Counted from the first letter of the stretch, positions 29,700-41,740 are shown. The stretch: DNA of 64,000 nucleotides from Atriophallophorus winterbourni (GCA_013407085.1 JACCGJ010019727.1:1-64000), one strand, 5' to 3'. Translations and numbers: made by a program. Notes: generated by a model not told the origin, from the sequence alone.

Positions 29700-30570
29700 T
29701 AAAGATCTGCCCATAAACTTTTCCGTTAAAGTTAAATTGTGTTTTGAAGACAATCAGTCAATAACATAATTCTATTCTATAATTCTATTTCTACCGTAAG
29801 TTGTTTCTGACCCCGATAGTAGCGATAAAACTGTTTGAATGGTTATCGTAAGGTTGATCGATGTAAAAAGTGTGGTGAAATCGAAAGGAGAACATCAGCG
29901 CGTCATCGGATATCTGCGCCCCTGCAATGATTCGAACCTCTGACCAAATACAACATTTTTATTAGTAATTTTTAGTTAAAAAAATTTTGTTTAGGCTTTG
30001 CAGGCAGTGAGACGATCAGATGTATCGGAAAACTTGGTCGTGAACCATAGGGAGACCGTGAAACCGGAAAATTTACGAGTGATCAAGTCCAAATAAAAAA
30101 ATATTCAGCGTTGATAACTTGTGCTTTTAATATTAAGTTCTTGATAGCAGCAATGATTTTTTTCTAGATTCGTTTTTTTTCAATGAATATACGTGGTTGT
30201 CTCGCAGCAGTTCTTCGGATTACTCAAAGTATTGAGCTTCATTATTACCTGCTGTCAATCGTTTTTTTCTTCAGTGACCAAGTTACGGTCATTTTCAGCG
30301 GCTTGATCGCTTTGATTTCATCGTAGTCAAGCATGGGAAATTCAACGTTTCTGTTTTGTGCCAAGATGATTCATTTTCGAAAATTTTGTTTTGTTTCTCG
30401 ATTCAGAACACTGTTTTTCCCGATATGTCGACATGTAATTCTTCTGGTTTCAGTTCAATATCTGAGGTGTTATTGAGTTGATTTTGCTCAGATTGTACAA
30501 CTGAGCTTGCCGCATGCTACGTATGCTTCGGCGTATTTTCGGACATTTCCCAGTGAAACATTCCCCATGC
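29700..30570. other. No gene recognised
   Basis: AT-rich sequence. No repeat shared within the window and no convincing frame was seen. Confidence 0.35.
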
Positions 30571-30579
30571 TCATAAATA

Positions 30580-31235
30580 CGTATATTAACCCAGTGATGG
30601 ATTACTGAGAGCAAGCTTGGTCATCATGGCTACAAATGGTCATCAAGCTGCTCGAGATGATTTATCACGGAGCAACTAAAATGGTTGGCTGTCTCCACAA
30701 CCCACCATATATGGATCGATTGGTTCATTTTAATTTTGATACACTGCCTCGAAGAATGGTTCGATTTGATCTGATCCTAACTTATAAAATATTGAACTCA
30801 AAGATGCACCCTTTGGTGCATCTATTTCGCCTCCGGTTACGCCATGTCACGTGTACTCACCCACTGGCATTTGATATTCCACATTCTCACCGAACTACCG
30901 TCGGTTCTTTTATTTGGTGCGCGTTTGTTTCTTATGGAACTCCCTGCCGTCAGATGTTGAACAATCATCTTGTGAAAGAATTTTCAAGAACAAATTAGAT
31001 ATATTCATGCGTAGTAATTCCACCCTACATCCCGTTTATATAACATGATTTTTATCAAAGCGAATATTTTTTCAATCATACATGACTTATTTTTCTAACT
31101 ACATAACTGTCGATCTTCTTAATTCCTTAATTTATTTTGCATGCATATTTATTGTCCTTATACGAATATCCTGTGGTGTTGTACAGCTACGAGCTTTTTT
31201 ACACCATAAATTCTTGAATCTTGAATTATGGTTGA
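30580..31235 (+). pseudogene. CR1-type LINE, C-terminal remnant with 3' tail
   Basis: The frame at 30636-30998 shows the region after RT: LLEMIYHGATKMVGCLHN, then MVRFDLILTYKILNSKMHPL and a final GTPCRQMLNNHLVKEF, as in CR1 ORF2 proteins (LLE-x-VQRRATK, RGDLIL, WNSLP). Residues such as the WN before SLP are lost. The element ends with an ATTCTTGAATCTTGAATT tail near 31209-31228, also seen at 15.75 kb. It is 5'-truncated and dead. Confidence 0.62.
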
Positions 31236-31417
31236 GTTGTCAATCGAGCCATCAGATTACTTCCGGTGTTATGTAAAATTCGCAACTACTCTATCCAAAA
31301 TGCTTTATAGCGTTCTGAAGACAAGATAGAATTTAAGCCAATTTTCTGTTGTAGATAAAAATGGGGAAATAAATTAGGCCAAAATAATATAGTTCACATT
31401 CAAAATCTTTCATTTTA

Positions 31418-32440
31418 TTGGAACATACAACAACTTTTGGACAACCATTTCGGTCATTCACTGTCATTTTAAAAATGAATGGCTTACCTACTGGTAGGGT
31501 TATCATGGTCAGATTTGATGGGGCATTATGCAGCCCAGTGGAACTTACACCCCAAGGCTCAGTCTTGGAGCCTATACTCTTCCTGATGTATGTGAAAGAT
31601 ATACCTGAAATTGTACGCAGAATCATTTTACTCGCGGAGGACATCAAAGTCTTGACTAGTGTACGAAACATAGAAGATTGCCAAATTCTACAAAAAGATC
31701 TCAAGCACTTCATACGTGGTCATTACGATACTGTTTACCATTCACAATCCATAAATGTAAAATCTTAAATGTCGGTAAATCATTCGAATTCACACACTCC
31801 CTGGAATCCCAGCAAATTTCAGAGGTTACCTGGGTGTGTGGATTAGCAGTGACTTGATGTCTTTACGGCAGTGATCTGTGGTATACAAAAGGTCTTACAA
31901 CATCTTAGCATTGTTCAGAAGGGTCTTCGGCAGTTCCATAAAGCAGATTCTCCCGCGGATAATCAACACATTTATCAGACCTACAATGGAGTACGCTGTT
32001 CAAGCATAGTCCCCATGGTTACACAAGGACATGACCTTGCTGCAACTGGTATACCACCGCGCTACGAAACTGGCGACCGAACTTTACAACAGGCCATACG
32101 AGGAGAGGATTGCTACACTGAACCTGCTTGACTTTTCGAACCGTCGTGTCAGTTGTGATTGATCCTACAATTCAACAATCTGCATACAGTATATCACTCA
32201 CTTGAACACCTGTTTTATCGGCAAGAAGCACGTGGTAGCAGATATCAGTGCTACAAGTTAAATATTCTGTAATCTAGATCAAATTGTCGAAGGTTCTACT
32301 CTGATATCCGAGTTTGTTTCATATGGAACTCTCTGCCCCCACATATCATTTTCGCATCAAGCTTTAACATGTTCAAGACTGAACTTGACAAGTATATGTT
32401 GACCAAATCCATCCTCGCACCTGAATACACAAGCTGACTT
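31418..32440 (+). pseudogene. CR1-type LINE, RT end and C-terminus, decayed
   Basis: The 31418-31768 frame has PQGSVLEPILFLMYVKDIPE, the RT block before the catalytic box, and ILLAEDIKVL where functional copies have FADDIK; the first catalytic D has become E. Pieces of the C-terminal region follow in several frames to about 32400, including decayed LLQLVYHRATKLATEL and ELDKYMLTK-like ends. No 3' tail is clear before the RTE fragment begins at about 32.5 kb. Confidence 0.62.
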
Positions 32441-32514
32441 TCCATATTGATGAAACATTTGTGTTGATTTATCCATTCTCTATATTTTTAATTTATAGTT
32501 ACTGTAAAATATTC

Positions 32515-32970
32515 GCTTTTTGAACCATTGCTGCATGCATCGGAATGCTGGAAGACGACCGCTGCCATTGAGCGCAGAATGAGCGTGTTTCAAACTAAGT
32601 GCTTGAGAAGGATTCTTCGAATTTTTTGGCCACACACCATTTCGAATGAAGAGCTGCTGAGAAAAACTGGTCTGGAGGTGGTATCTACCGTAGTCAAAAG
32701 ACGACGGTGGAGATGGTTCGGTCATGTCTGCGAGATGGATCCCAGTTCGCATACGAAGGTAGCCATACACTGGCGTCCTCAAGGTAAACGAAAAAGGGGA
32801 CGTCCCAAGGAAACTTGGCGCAGAACGTTGGAACGCAAACTACATGCACAAGAATTCACGGTGCAGACGGCAACGGAAGCAGCGGCAGACCGGAACCACT
32901 GGCGTGAAGTTGTCTTTGCCTCATGTGCCACCCGGCACGGAGGGGACTGAGTGTGTGAGTGAGTGACAGC
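32515..32970 (+). pseudogene. RTE-type LINE 3' end with tetranucleotide tail
   Basis: A 140-codon frame (32528-32950) of the RTE C-terminus: LLHASECWKTT, FQTKCLRRILRIFWPHTISN, RRRWRWFGHVCEMDPSS, GKRKRGRPKETWRRTLE and a final DRNHWREVV. It is followed by TGA and a GTGTGTGAGTGAGTGACAG tail, the short-repeat end typical of RTE elements. The frame is uninterrupted, so this 5'-truncated insertion is younger than the other LINE pieces nearby. It differs in sequence from the RTE remnant at 2-5 kb. Confidence 0.85.
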
Positions 32971-32974
32971 TTAC

Positions 32975-35832
32975 AAAACATTGAATGAATATAGGTGGAT
33001 CCTGTTTTGAATTTTTAACTCAGATCCCCTTGTAGGCTTCTCACAACTCAGCAAATTTTCCTCATACGTGACCCAATTGTCTCTTGCCTTTTGGAATAAC
33101 TAAGCGCTCGATAGCCGAAAGCTTTACATTAACTGTTTCTTGATAATGTGACAAACCACCAATTAGCTTAACAGTCAAGATGCGCTCCTACGAAGTTCAT
33201 TTATACTGGTATAAATTCCTGGGAAGACAAGCAGGATAAAAATGTTTGAAGGCGAATAACTCATTTCTATCGAGCTATTGAGCTGCTGAAAATTTAATAA
33301 TTCTTTAAAGTGAATCCATAATGACTGGGCCTCGCACTCTTTCGACGAATAAAAACACCTTTTTTGAAACTTTTCGGAATTTTAGGTTTTTTTAAATGGC
33401 AATATCCATGCAATTTATCAGGTGAATTATTTTTTTTCATATGTAACTCTATAAATTCATAGCTAAATCCGAGCTTTCGAACTTTCTAAAATGCACAATA
33501 ATTCAATTATTGTATTCAATTTATCACAACTTGACTACCCATCATACCAATGGAAGTAAATATGCCAATGGGCTTGATTTAGTAGAACATGCTTCATAAC
33601 ATTTTCGTAATCTAGTTTGAGTCACCAATGTCTGCTGTTTCGCGATATCGTTATCCGATGTACAATACATTTCCGACTGCGACAATACGTATAATGATTA
33701 AAATGTATAGCTAACTCTGAACAAAACGAGTGTTTTCATGCAAGTGAATATCGAGTAGATGTTTCGCAAAACCTACAATATAATCTAGTATTACGCAATA
33801 AACGTTTATGAACAAAGAATTTATTTCAGCAATAATGTGGTATGGTTTGAGATATCCAGTAGTAGATATGTATGGTTCAATGTCTGATTGATTTGTTACA
33901 GTACTTCCCGTTAGAGGAATGATGATTGTACAACAATCATTTCAGTACACTGGCATGTTCAGCGTCTCGAAACTGTATGATTTAATTCTTTAAAGACAGT
34001 TCGGAATCTGCACATTCTTACTGGTAACAGCGAACATGATAAGATAACGTTTTCGTGGAAAAATAGAGAAGAAGATATGTTAATATGATAGTTTCGCAAG
34101 ATGTTTGTTGTATGACGACGTCGAAACATGCCTATGGACATCTGAAATTTATGCGATACTTCAGTCCTGGAGTTACCAGGACCGTCATTATCAACTAAAT
34201 AAATAATTCAAAGGGTCGGGCAAAGATGAGTATTCTTAATCATAAAATTAGTTTTTTTCTCTATCGCAGTAGCTCTTAGCCCGAAAGATCAAATAAGATT
34301 CTGGTCACGTAAACTGCAAGAGTAGCGTTGCGTTTCTTGTTGGTAGAAAAGTCGGTTGTTCATCATTTATATAAAGTGAAACATCAGAGATCTGCTATGA
34401 TTTTTACCGGATTAGTCAGCATCCTGGAAATCTATTACGAGAAGCCAAGTGTTTATTAGGTTGTATGAATTTTTATTCAGGTTCTCAATTTTAACTGCCT
34501 TATGCTGATGTTAGAAATTGAAACAGCTTCAAAATTATAATTAGATCACACTCTCTCTTTTAGATAACAAAAACCTTGCCTGCTTTTAGTAAATGCGTAT
34601 AATGAGTGAAATATCTGTGGTCAATGTCGATAGATGAAAATGACGAGGTTCATAATTAAGAAAATATTCAGTTCATTTTTCTGGTTTTTTCGCTTGGAAA
34701 TTCTTTTCTATTAGGTCGCTAACTAAGTTGCTATAAACAGAATTAAATTTGAAACGGCGTAAGTCATAAAATTTGAAAAAGTACTAAAACGGCGTTCATA
34801 AGTGCTCAATCGAAAATGACACCTAAAATAGTGCAAAATTTTAAGCGAAATTTGACAGCCCAGAATGGGGACCGAGTTCAATTAAGATGACCTAAAAGGA
34901 CAGAAACGAAGATTTAAACAAAGAGTTGACTACAATTTGTGAGAAATGTAGAATTTTTCATTTAAAAATCATAAAATCAAAGATTTTGCAGTAAACCGTT
35001 TCAAAGAAAATATATTTTGATCAAATTTGGGCATTAAAACTGCAATAAGTATCGATCAAATCATAAACAATTTTGACGAAGTTGAGAAAGAATATGAATT
35101 TATTGCTGCTCGATTCACATGGTATCAAATATCCGGTGTTATTCACTCAAAAACTTAGCTTTTTCCAGATGAATTAAAAGATTAATGTAGTACATTCACA
35201 GTCACCTCAACAGCTGCCTGTAGCAAAATAAATTCAAACAAGTTCAATTAAATCGCGTTAATATAATGTCTCATTTGAAACCTTTGATGTGTGGTAGAAA
35301 TTGTGAAATATGGTGTAACTGTAACACGTCTACATTGTTAAAACCTGCTGGAATAAAGTGATAAGTAATGGGTATCAAAAATTCATTATTATTAACAGGT
35401 GAGGTACCCCTAAGGAGCCAACTCTCATATAAAGTTAACACTGATGATCTGATTGTCTATTATCTGACAATAGAACACAGCTGCCAATACCCACGAGGTA
35501 GGAAATTTCCCAGAACTATCGAATTTTTCAAAATACAAATACAAAAATGTACCGCCTGCTGAAATTGGTATTCTATTATAATTATTTCACTGAATATCTC
35601 ATCCGATGTTAATAAATTTACAAAATTAAATTGATTCTGTCTCAGTTTTGACATCTTTATTCATCCTTTGAAATTTTTTCGGCTTTTTCAATAAACAATT
35701 AACAGTGCTCGATCACACATTACAGTGTTTCTTGAACGTAGTTTTATATGAAATATACAAGGAAACTCGTGTCATAATTTCAAAGTAGTTTGGGTCATAG
35801 CGTCAGAAATAATCTAATTAAAACAATAAATC
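32975..35832. other. No gene recognised (longest quiet stretch)
   Basis: About 2.9 kb of AT-rich sequence. All ORFs are short and without motifs. I saw none of the repeat families of this window in it. It may be old intergenic or intronic DNA. Confidence 0.4.
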
Positions 35833-35837
35833 ATCGT

Positions 35838-36399
35838 TGTATGAATCCGCGTCGATGTCTTGAAAATTCCTCTTTCGGTCCAGCAAGATCAAACGAACTG
35901 GAGACATTTGTTCCCACTCTACACCCGTGTTCCTTATCAAGTTTTTTGTGTCATAATTTTCCAGTGATATTTTTTGTTTGTTCTTCAAATTGAAAATAAC
36001 ATTTAAACTAAATGTTAAATCTGTGAGCGTTTTCTTTCCCGAACATTTTTCCTTTGTTTAACTGCACTTCGGCTTCCGCACATTTTGATTTGTCCGTTAC
36101 CCGTGTTTACCGTTATTGGAAAACGGTAATTTTTTGTGCTCTCAACTGAGCTGTTTGACTTCCGTTTATTGGACGCGTTGGGTTTGCATTGAAACCTGTA
36201 TTCGATTACCGTTGAGGTTTGTTATATTTTGCTTTTTAATCGTCTTTGTCAATATAGTACAGCGTAAATTGACGTATTGTTCTGATTTGGGATCGATTCG
36301 TAAACGCTCGTCACTCCCGGTAGAAGATTCTCGTGGCTTGTAGCAGGCAACTAGTTTCCGTGACAGAAACTATTCCCCAGTGACGATTTGGTCGCTACA
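35838..36399 (+). repeat. 5' LTR of BEL/Pao element
   Basis: 562 bp, starts TGTATGAATCCGCG and ends GGTCGCTACA. Contains an inverted motif ACCGTTATTGGAAAACGGT near 36109-36127. Differences from the 3' copy that I can see are CTCTACA/CCCTACA, CTTCGG/CTTGGG, GACGCG/GACGTG and GTCGCT/GTCGAT. Confidence 0.9.
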
Positions 36400-36580
36400 G
36401 TACTCAACGTTGGAATTCGATTTGGACCGTATTTGTCTCAATTGGAGAAAATACAGTACTCAACGTTGGAATTCGATTTGGACCGTATTTTCTCAATTGG
36501 AGCAAATACAGTACTCAACGTTGGAATTCGATTTGGACCGTATTTGTCTCAATTGGAGAAAATACAGTACTCAACGTCGA
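36400..36580 (+). repeat. Tandem 56-bp repeat in the BEL leader
   Basis: Three near-identical units plus a partial fourth start directly at the LTR edge. Each contains TACTCAACGTTGGAATTCG, ATTTGGACCGTATT and CTCAATTGGAG-AAATACAG. The middle unit is one base shorter. The unit ends in TACAG, the same letters that close the LTR, so slippage or template switching at the primer site may have made the array. Confidence 0.88.
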
Positions 36581-36595
36581 ATTCGCTGACGTCGA

Positions 36596-37687
36596 ATGCC
36601 TGTTACCCGCAGTTTTGTCGCAAAGATCAAATCTTCCCAACAGTTGGTCGATAATGGAACGGAAGACACCGCAGGTGAGCGCATTCATTGTTCTGTTGAG
36701 GGCTCTCGTGGTAGCTTGAGGGGTTCAACGGTAGATTCAAATATTCGTGTTCGTAAGGCTAAAATGCGCCTTGAACTCCTAAAACTGTCGCAGGAAACAA
36801 TCGAAATGCAGCACAAACTGAATTTGCTTCAGGCGTTATACGAGGTTAAAATGGCTAAGATTGCTGCTTCGGCAAGTTATCTTGCGCATTGTGAGCATCA
36901 AAAGGGAAAAGTAGCTGAGTACCCTCGTTCGGAGGTAGAAGATTCTGTCCGTAATAAAAAACCCGGCAGTATACCGAGATCTGACCTTCCGAAGATAGAA
37001 TTGATATCTTTTGATGGTTCAGCTAGCACCTACGGGGAATTTTGTCGTCAGTTCGAGACCTATGTGGAGTCTAGAACTCTTGATGACGGACAGAGGTTCC
37101 TATGTTTGCTAAATTATTGCCGAGGTATAGCAAAAGAATCTATTGAAGAGTGTGTCATGCTGCCACCTGAACGTGCGTATAAGCGGGCGAGATCAATCCT
37201 GAAGGACCTTTTCGGGCAACCGCATACAATAGCAAGGCCTGTTAGTCTCGTTAATTGTCAAGAAATTGTTTCTACTGGTGTTATGTTGAAGGATGTTGAC
37301 ATTTGTGTTGTCGATGGTGATCAGGAAGCTGAGTTACCTGAGACTGAATTAGCTCAGTCGGATTTTGTGACTGAATTTTCCGACACTAATTCGGATCAGA
37401 TAGAGACTAAGCCTGGCCCACCTGACACCAAATCAGCCCAAATGAAAAGTAGGCCTGGTTCACATGACACTGAATCAGCTTTAATTGGGGCGACGTATGG
37501 TCAGCATGACAATACGTATGATTGGCGTAAACCTTTCGGTTGTATACCTGATGAACCATTTATGTTTGGAAACCCGGATACAATATTTTGTAATTTAGAC
37601 TTGTTTAGATGGCGCAAAATGTCGCTGTTGGAGGATGCAATACATAAGGCTCGTTCGGGTAGGATATCATGCATGAGCTTATTGTAG
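36596..37687 (+). CDS. gag: Gag-like protein of BEL/Pao element (DUF1759 type), 363 aa
   Basis: An intact ORF. Residues 60-95 form a Leu-rich, Glu/Lys-rich helix, probably coiled coil. Residues about 130-205 are the conserved Pao/BEL Gag block: LPKIELISFDGSASTYGEFC, RQFETYVESR, QRFLCLLNYCRGIAKESIE, and PPERAYKRARSILKDLFGQP. After it comes an acidic Asp/Thr/Ser-rich region with a rough internal repeat (around PGPPDTKSAQ and PGSHDTESA). No zinc knuckles are visible and the frame ends before any protease, although full BEL elements continue into pol. The ATG chosen is the first after the tandem leader. Confidence 0.85.
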   Translation: MPVTRSFVAKIKSSQQLVDNGTEDTAGERIHCSVEGSRGSLRGSTVDSNIRVRKAKMRLELLKLSQETIEMQHKLNLLQALYEVKMAKIAASASYLAHCEHQKGKVAEYPRSEVEDSVRNKKPGSIPRSDLPKIELISFDGSASTYGEFCRQFETYVESRTLDDGQRFLCLLNYCRGIAKESIEECVMLPPERAYKRARSILKDLFGQPHTIARPVSLVNCQEIVSTGVMLKDVDICVVDGDQEAELPETELAQSDFVTEFSDTNSDQIETKPGPPDTKSAQMKSRPGSHDTESALIGATYGQHDNTYDWRKPFGCIPDEPFMFGNPDTIFCNLDLFRWRKMSLLEDAIHKARSGRISCMSLL

Positions 37688-37689
37688 GG

Positions 37690-38151
37690 CGCTGGCAGAA
37701 CCGGAGGACGTGGTGGGTCTTTGTCTAGCAAACATTTTCCCTATAAAAAGCCACAGGTGTCCAGTGATGGTGATGCGACGTGGCGTGTGTGACTCGCCAC
37801 TAAATAAAGTCACTTGCTTTATTCTACTGTACCTGGGTGTCGGGCCCGGGGGCTGGTGCTTAAGGTGGGAGGCGGGTTTTCGGATCTGCTGACCCCAGAA
37901 GTACCACCAAGCATTCAGTCTGCCGGTTGCATGCGAAGACGAACGTTGATTACATTGAAGGCAAATGTTTTAGGTGGGAGGTGGGTCTTCGGGTCTGCCA
38001 ACTCCAGAGATACCACCAAACATTTGATCGTCGAGTCGCTGTCATTGGTCGCGCAGGTACACGGTTCGGGTAGCCAGGTAGAGGAGAGCCCCGCAGTTCA
38101 GTGTTTGTGTCTCTACTTGCTTTTCAGATTTTGAGGAATTTTGGTGGGCGG
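37690..38151 (+). other. BEL element 3' non-coding region with repeat-B module
   Basis: Between gag and the 3' LTR. 37715-37815 matches the start of repeat B (CCCTATAAAAAGCCACA, then GTGTGACTCGCCACTAAATAAAGTCAC). Next, two copies of a ~55-bp unit around TTAAGGTGGGAGGCGGGTTTTCGG (37859 and 37971) lie 112 bp apart. A purine-rich GGTGGGCGG just before 38152 could be the polypurine tract. Confidence 0.6.
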
Positions 38152-38713
38152 TGTATGAATCCGCGTCGATGTCTTGAAAATTCCTCTTTCGGTCCAGCAA
38201 GATCAAACGAACTGGAGACATTTGTTCCCACCCTACACCCGTGTTCCTTATCAAGTTTTTTGTGTCATAATTTTCCAGTGATATTTTTTGTTTGTTCTTC
38301 AAATTGAAAATAACATTTAAACTAAATGTTAAATCTGTGAGCGTTTTCTTTCCCGAACATTTTTCCTTTGTTTAACTGCACTTGGGCTTCCGCACATTTT
38401 GATTTGTCCGTTACCCGTGTTTACCGTTATTGGAAAACGGTAATTTTTTGTGCTCTCAACTGAGCTGTTTGACTTCCGTTTATTGGACGTGTTGGGTTTG
38501 CATTGAAACCTGTATTCGATTACCGTTGAGGTTTGTTATATTTTGCTTTTTAATCGTCTTTGTCAATATAGTACAGCGTAAATTGACGTATTGTTCTGAT
38601 TTGGGATCGATTCGTAAACGCTCGTCACTCCCGGTAGAAGATTCTCGTGGCTTGTAGCAGGCAACTAGTTTCCGTGACAGAAACTATTCCCCAGTGACGA
38701 TTTGGTCGATACA
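38152..38713 (+). repeat. 3' LTR of BEL/Pao element
   Basis: 562 bp, the same length as the 5' copy and almost identical to it. Ends GGTCGATACA. Confidence 0.9.
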
Positions 38714-38719
38714 ATCCTA

Positions 38720-38850
38720 ACGTAAGAACAAGAATGAAGATCAATCCACGAGGAGCTCAGAAAATTGACGAAGCTACTTTTCTTCAAGTTGAAAAATTCC
38801 GATACATGAAAATCAGCTGCATAAGACTCAATGATGATAACCGTTCAGTG
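38720..38850 (+). pseudogene. Possible LINE fragment beside the BEL element
   Basis: A short frame reads RMKINPRGAQKIDEATFLQV then EKFRYMKISC. It resembles the stretch between RT and the C-terminus of RTE-like LINEs (I-x-x-G-x-x-I-E-x-V-x-x-F-x-Y-L-G). Only about 40 codons match and no larger element is visible. Confidence 0.35.
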
Positions 38851-39730
38851 AATTTATTCATCTGTGTTTTTTTTACTGCTTTAATATCTTATGCTCTAAT
38901 ATCGGACTGGTGACAGATGCCAGCACATCAAAGCTTGTGATGATGCAATATTTAGAAAAATGACGCCTAACTTCAGTGAGTCTTTAACCCGATTGCATGT
39001 TTGTATAAAATTAATTTAGAAAATATATCGAGATCAAATGGCATTTGAAAAAATGAACTAATAGCAAAACATCGGTTGAGAAAGCATAGCAATATTTATA
39101 GATCACCGACGATAAACATGGAATGTCGACAACTTTATAAACATATCAGAAGCATTGCTGAAACAGTTAATGCGCAAGACCGTTTAAAAATTATTTGAAG
39201 AGATTCTCATGATACTACGGAGCCGCGATGATGCGGAAATTATGGATCATATGATTGTGACATTAATTGCAAATAATTCGAAGTGCTGCTGCATCCGCCA
39301 GTTCGTTTTATATTTTCAACTTCACTGGCCGTAACGATGGTCTGGTTTCTTGCTATCGTGACTGAGAATTTTTCTGAATAAGATATTGTGATTGTCAGCT
39401 TTACTTCACAACCTATCAGTTGATCGCTTCAGGATGCCATCAAACCACTGTCTGTCACCGCGGAGTATATCCGAATCTGGATCCCATACTGAACAATCTA
39501 TTCAATACACGCAAACGCGTTCTCCTAGAATGATTCATGTGGGTCCATCGATGTCCCACTCTCGTAAAGTTAGACTTTTTCATTGTTAATAAGTTCCTCG
39601 TGATTACCGGCCGTACTGTAATTTTATTTTCGCTTTATTCCAGAATCCACGTGCATCTAAATTCTGAAAAAACGAATAAAATTTAAAGCGCGATCTCGCG
39701 TATTTTGGTCCGGCATTTAATTAGATATCG
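38850..39730. other. No gene recognised
   Basis: AT-rich sequence without assignable frames or shared repeats. Confidence 0.35.
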
Positions 39731-39735
39731 AATAC

Positions 39736-40260
39736 TTGGTCTGTAGCTCCCCGGGTTTTTATAAATCGGTCAAGTCGCCACCACGACAACTACCACCACG
39801 ACACTACAAATCAACAATTAGCACGATGTATCTGGTTGTCGTTGACGGTCATCGAATGCGGCCAGAAACCACGCAAGCAACCCCACCAACAACCACTGAA
39901 ATCGTCCATTTGCTTGAACGTATTTTTAACCGACATGTCCACACGAAAACGATCTATTTAAAAATTGCTCTCAGATTTCCTTAAAATCGTTAGAAATGTT
40001 TTATTGTGCTCAAGATATCAAAAACGAACACTCCCAGCCGCATCACAATCAAGCGAATACTCAAGCCGACCATTTTACCGATATTTTAAAGTGGATTTTA
40101 TGAAATTGCGTATCGAGAGGAGATCATCGAAAATAATTTAAAGTTACTTTCTGTTCAATCGCGCAACACCTCGAACAGCAGGATTGTTCATGGTCCGCAT
40201 GCTTTGTTTTATCTAGATAAGCACACCGTGTATCAATTAAAGCCGTTGGTTAACACGTTG
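39736..40260 (+). pseudogene. Gypsy integrase relic (not CsRn1 group)
   Basis: The frame at 39736-39984 contains MYLVVVDGHRMRPETTQATP and IVHLLERIFNRH, the integrase core around the first catalytic Asp (VVDAHSKWPE in intact copies). A second block, HSQPHHNQANTQADHFTDIL (40029-40088), corresponds to PYHPQSNGQAERF-D, with the catalytic E changed to D. The DNG block between them is lost. The motifs fit a Mag-like gypsy integrase rather than G1-G4. An old dead fragment. Confidence 0.55.
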
Positions 40261-40794
40261 ACCACCCGTTTCTTATTTCGACAAATTCAAAATAACGATT
40301 CATATATACTACGGTACTATTAACAACATTAATGGACAACAACAATGGTCAAACATCAGCTGTACCCGGTTGTACAAATGATGTGAGCCCAAAGTTCTCA
40401 AATGTTCCATATGAACACAATAAATTTAGCCGATGCTGATACGATAGACAATGCAATGGTGAAAAATCGTCTGTGTTTTCTCCAAATACTACGTGCAAAG
40501 ATGTGGGATTCAATGGCAGCCATGCAATATGAATTAGTTCAATGAAACAAAAGGGGGTGTACATGTGGATAGAACAGTAACGAAAACGTATACACAAAAC
40601 AATTGAAGATAAAATCTGTGTAGAATTGAGAAGAATCAAATTGCTTAAATAGAAAATAAGACGGAATTTTACACAAAAATTTCGTCATTTACACCGCCCG
40701 CTAAATTCCTTCTAAACCTAAGTTCCGAATGAAATTATCTGATTGGTTCCGTCTCCCTACCCAACTACTCCAAGCTTAGCCAAAAACTACAAAT

Positions 40795-40970
40795 ACAGAC
40801 GGCAAGTGACTTTATTTAGTGGCGAGTCACATGCCAAACGTAGACTCACCACGTCCTCAGCTTTTGTCCTGGCCATTCAAGATGTTCGAGCTCGCCCTTT
40901 TGGGCGCTGCGCAGCCTCCAAGCATTTGTCTTCCAGCCATTTGCCTTTCAGCTACGTAAAAGCCTTTTCC
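40795..40970 (-). repeat. Repeat-B-related module
   Basis: On the minus strand GACGTGGTGAGTCT, GTGACTCGCC and ACTAAATAAAGTCACTTGC match 37735-37815 of the BEL element in order. It lacks the TATA block there. GC-richer than its surroundings. Confidence 0.55.
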
Positions 40971-41640
40971 AACTAGAAAAACGGCGAAAAATGATGTCTA
41001 TTCAATTCGTTGTGAATCAATTGAAGTTATTTTACAACCGGCACGCTTAAATGCATCCAGCTCGGTGCGCTGTGGATTAACAACTTTAGGTCACATATCG
41101 ATGGTTTGTAGTAGAAAGTCGGGTTTTTTTAACCAAAATTTTAATCGATAAAATTCTATAGCAGCAACTGGTTTAGATAGGGTACCAACATTCTTTCACT
41201 GGTATGGTATCGTGTATTCGAGAACGAACGTCAAGCGGTTCGCTACGAACTTTGAGGAACGACTAGTTTGATTGGTAATATAATACAAAACGATCATGGA
41301 TTCAGTCCACAAGTTAACGTTTATGACAAGTTCATCCAAAGGGGATGAAGTTGCACAAATTAGATGAACTGCATCCTGAATTTTGTAATAAAACTGCAGA
41401 TATCATTATCTTCCAACCAAAGAATTCTAAGTGCATCTCTATCATAGTTTGACACTTTGATTTGTAGAAACATATCTTCCAAGTCAGCAGCAAAGAAAAA
41501 GGCATGTAATAGGAAACCCAGCATTATGTCGATCAAATTTGTCGTTAGATTTGGTCCCTAAAGTAGTACACCATTCAATGACACACCATTATGGTTAGCC
41601 GCACAATCGAACACTGCTTTCAGCTTTCCCGGTTTCTTAG
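40971..41640. other. No gene recognised
   Basis: AT-rich sequence, nothing assignable. Confidence 0.35.
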
Positions 41641-41659
41641 GATTGAAAACCGAATGGTG

Positions 41660-41740
41660 AGACAAATAATAATAATAATAAAACTATATTTTCGGTGAAC
41701 CAAGGAATGCAAAACATGATCAGGTTATCAATGTGTACAA
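41660..41740 (-). repeat. LINE 3'-end fragment with (TTA)n tail
   Basis: On the minus strand CTGATCATGTTTTGCATTCC and TTGGTTCACCGAAAATATA lead into (TTA/ATT)n at 41666-41683. The same core occurs at 25.08 kb and 47.26 kb. The trinucleotide tail fixes the direction. Confidence 0.55.

Larger units (their letters stand above)
35833..38718 (+). mobile_element. BEL/Pao LTR element carrying gag only
   Basis: Two 562-bp LTRs (35838-36399, 38152-38713) bound a 1752-bp interior with a single gag-type ORF and no protease, RT or integrase. The flanks ATCGT (35833-35837) and ATCCT (38714-38718) look like a 5-bp target duplication with one change. The LTRs differ at only about four places that I can see, so the insertion is recent. 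It must have been mobilised by pol from a complete relative, and is thus a non-autonomous derivative. Confidence 0.83.
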
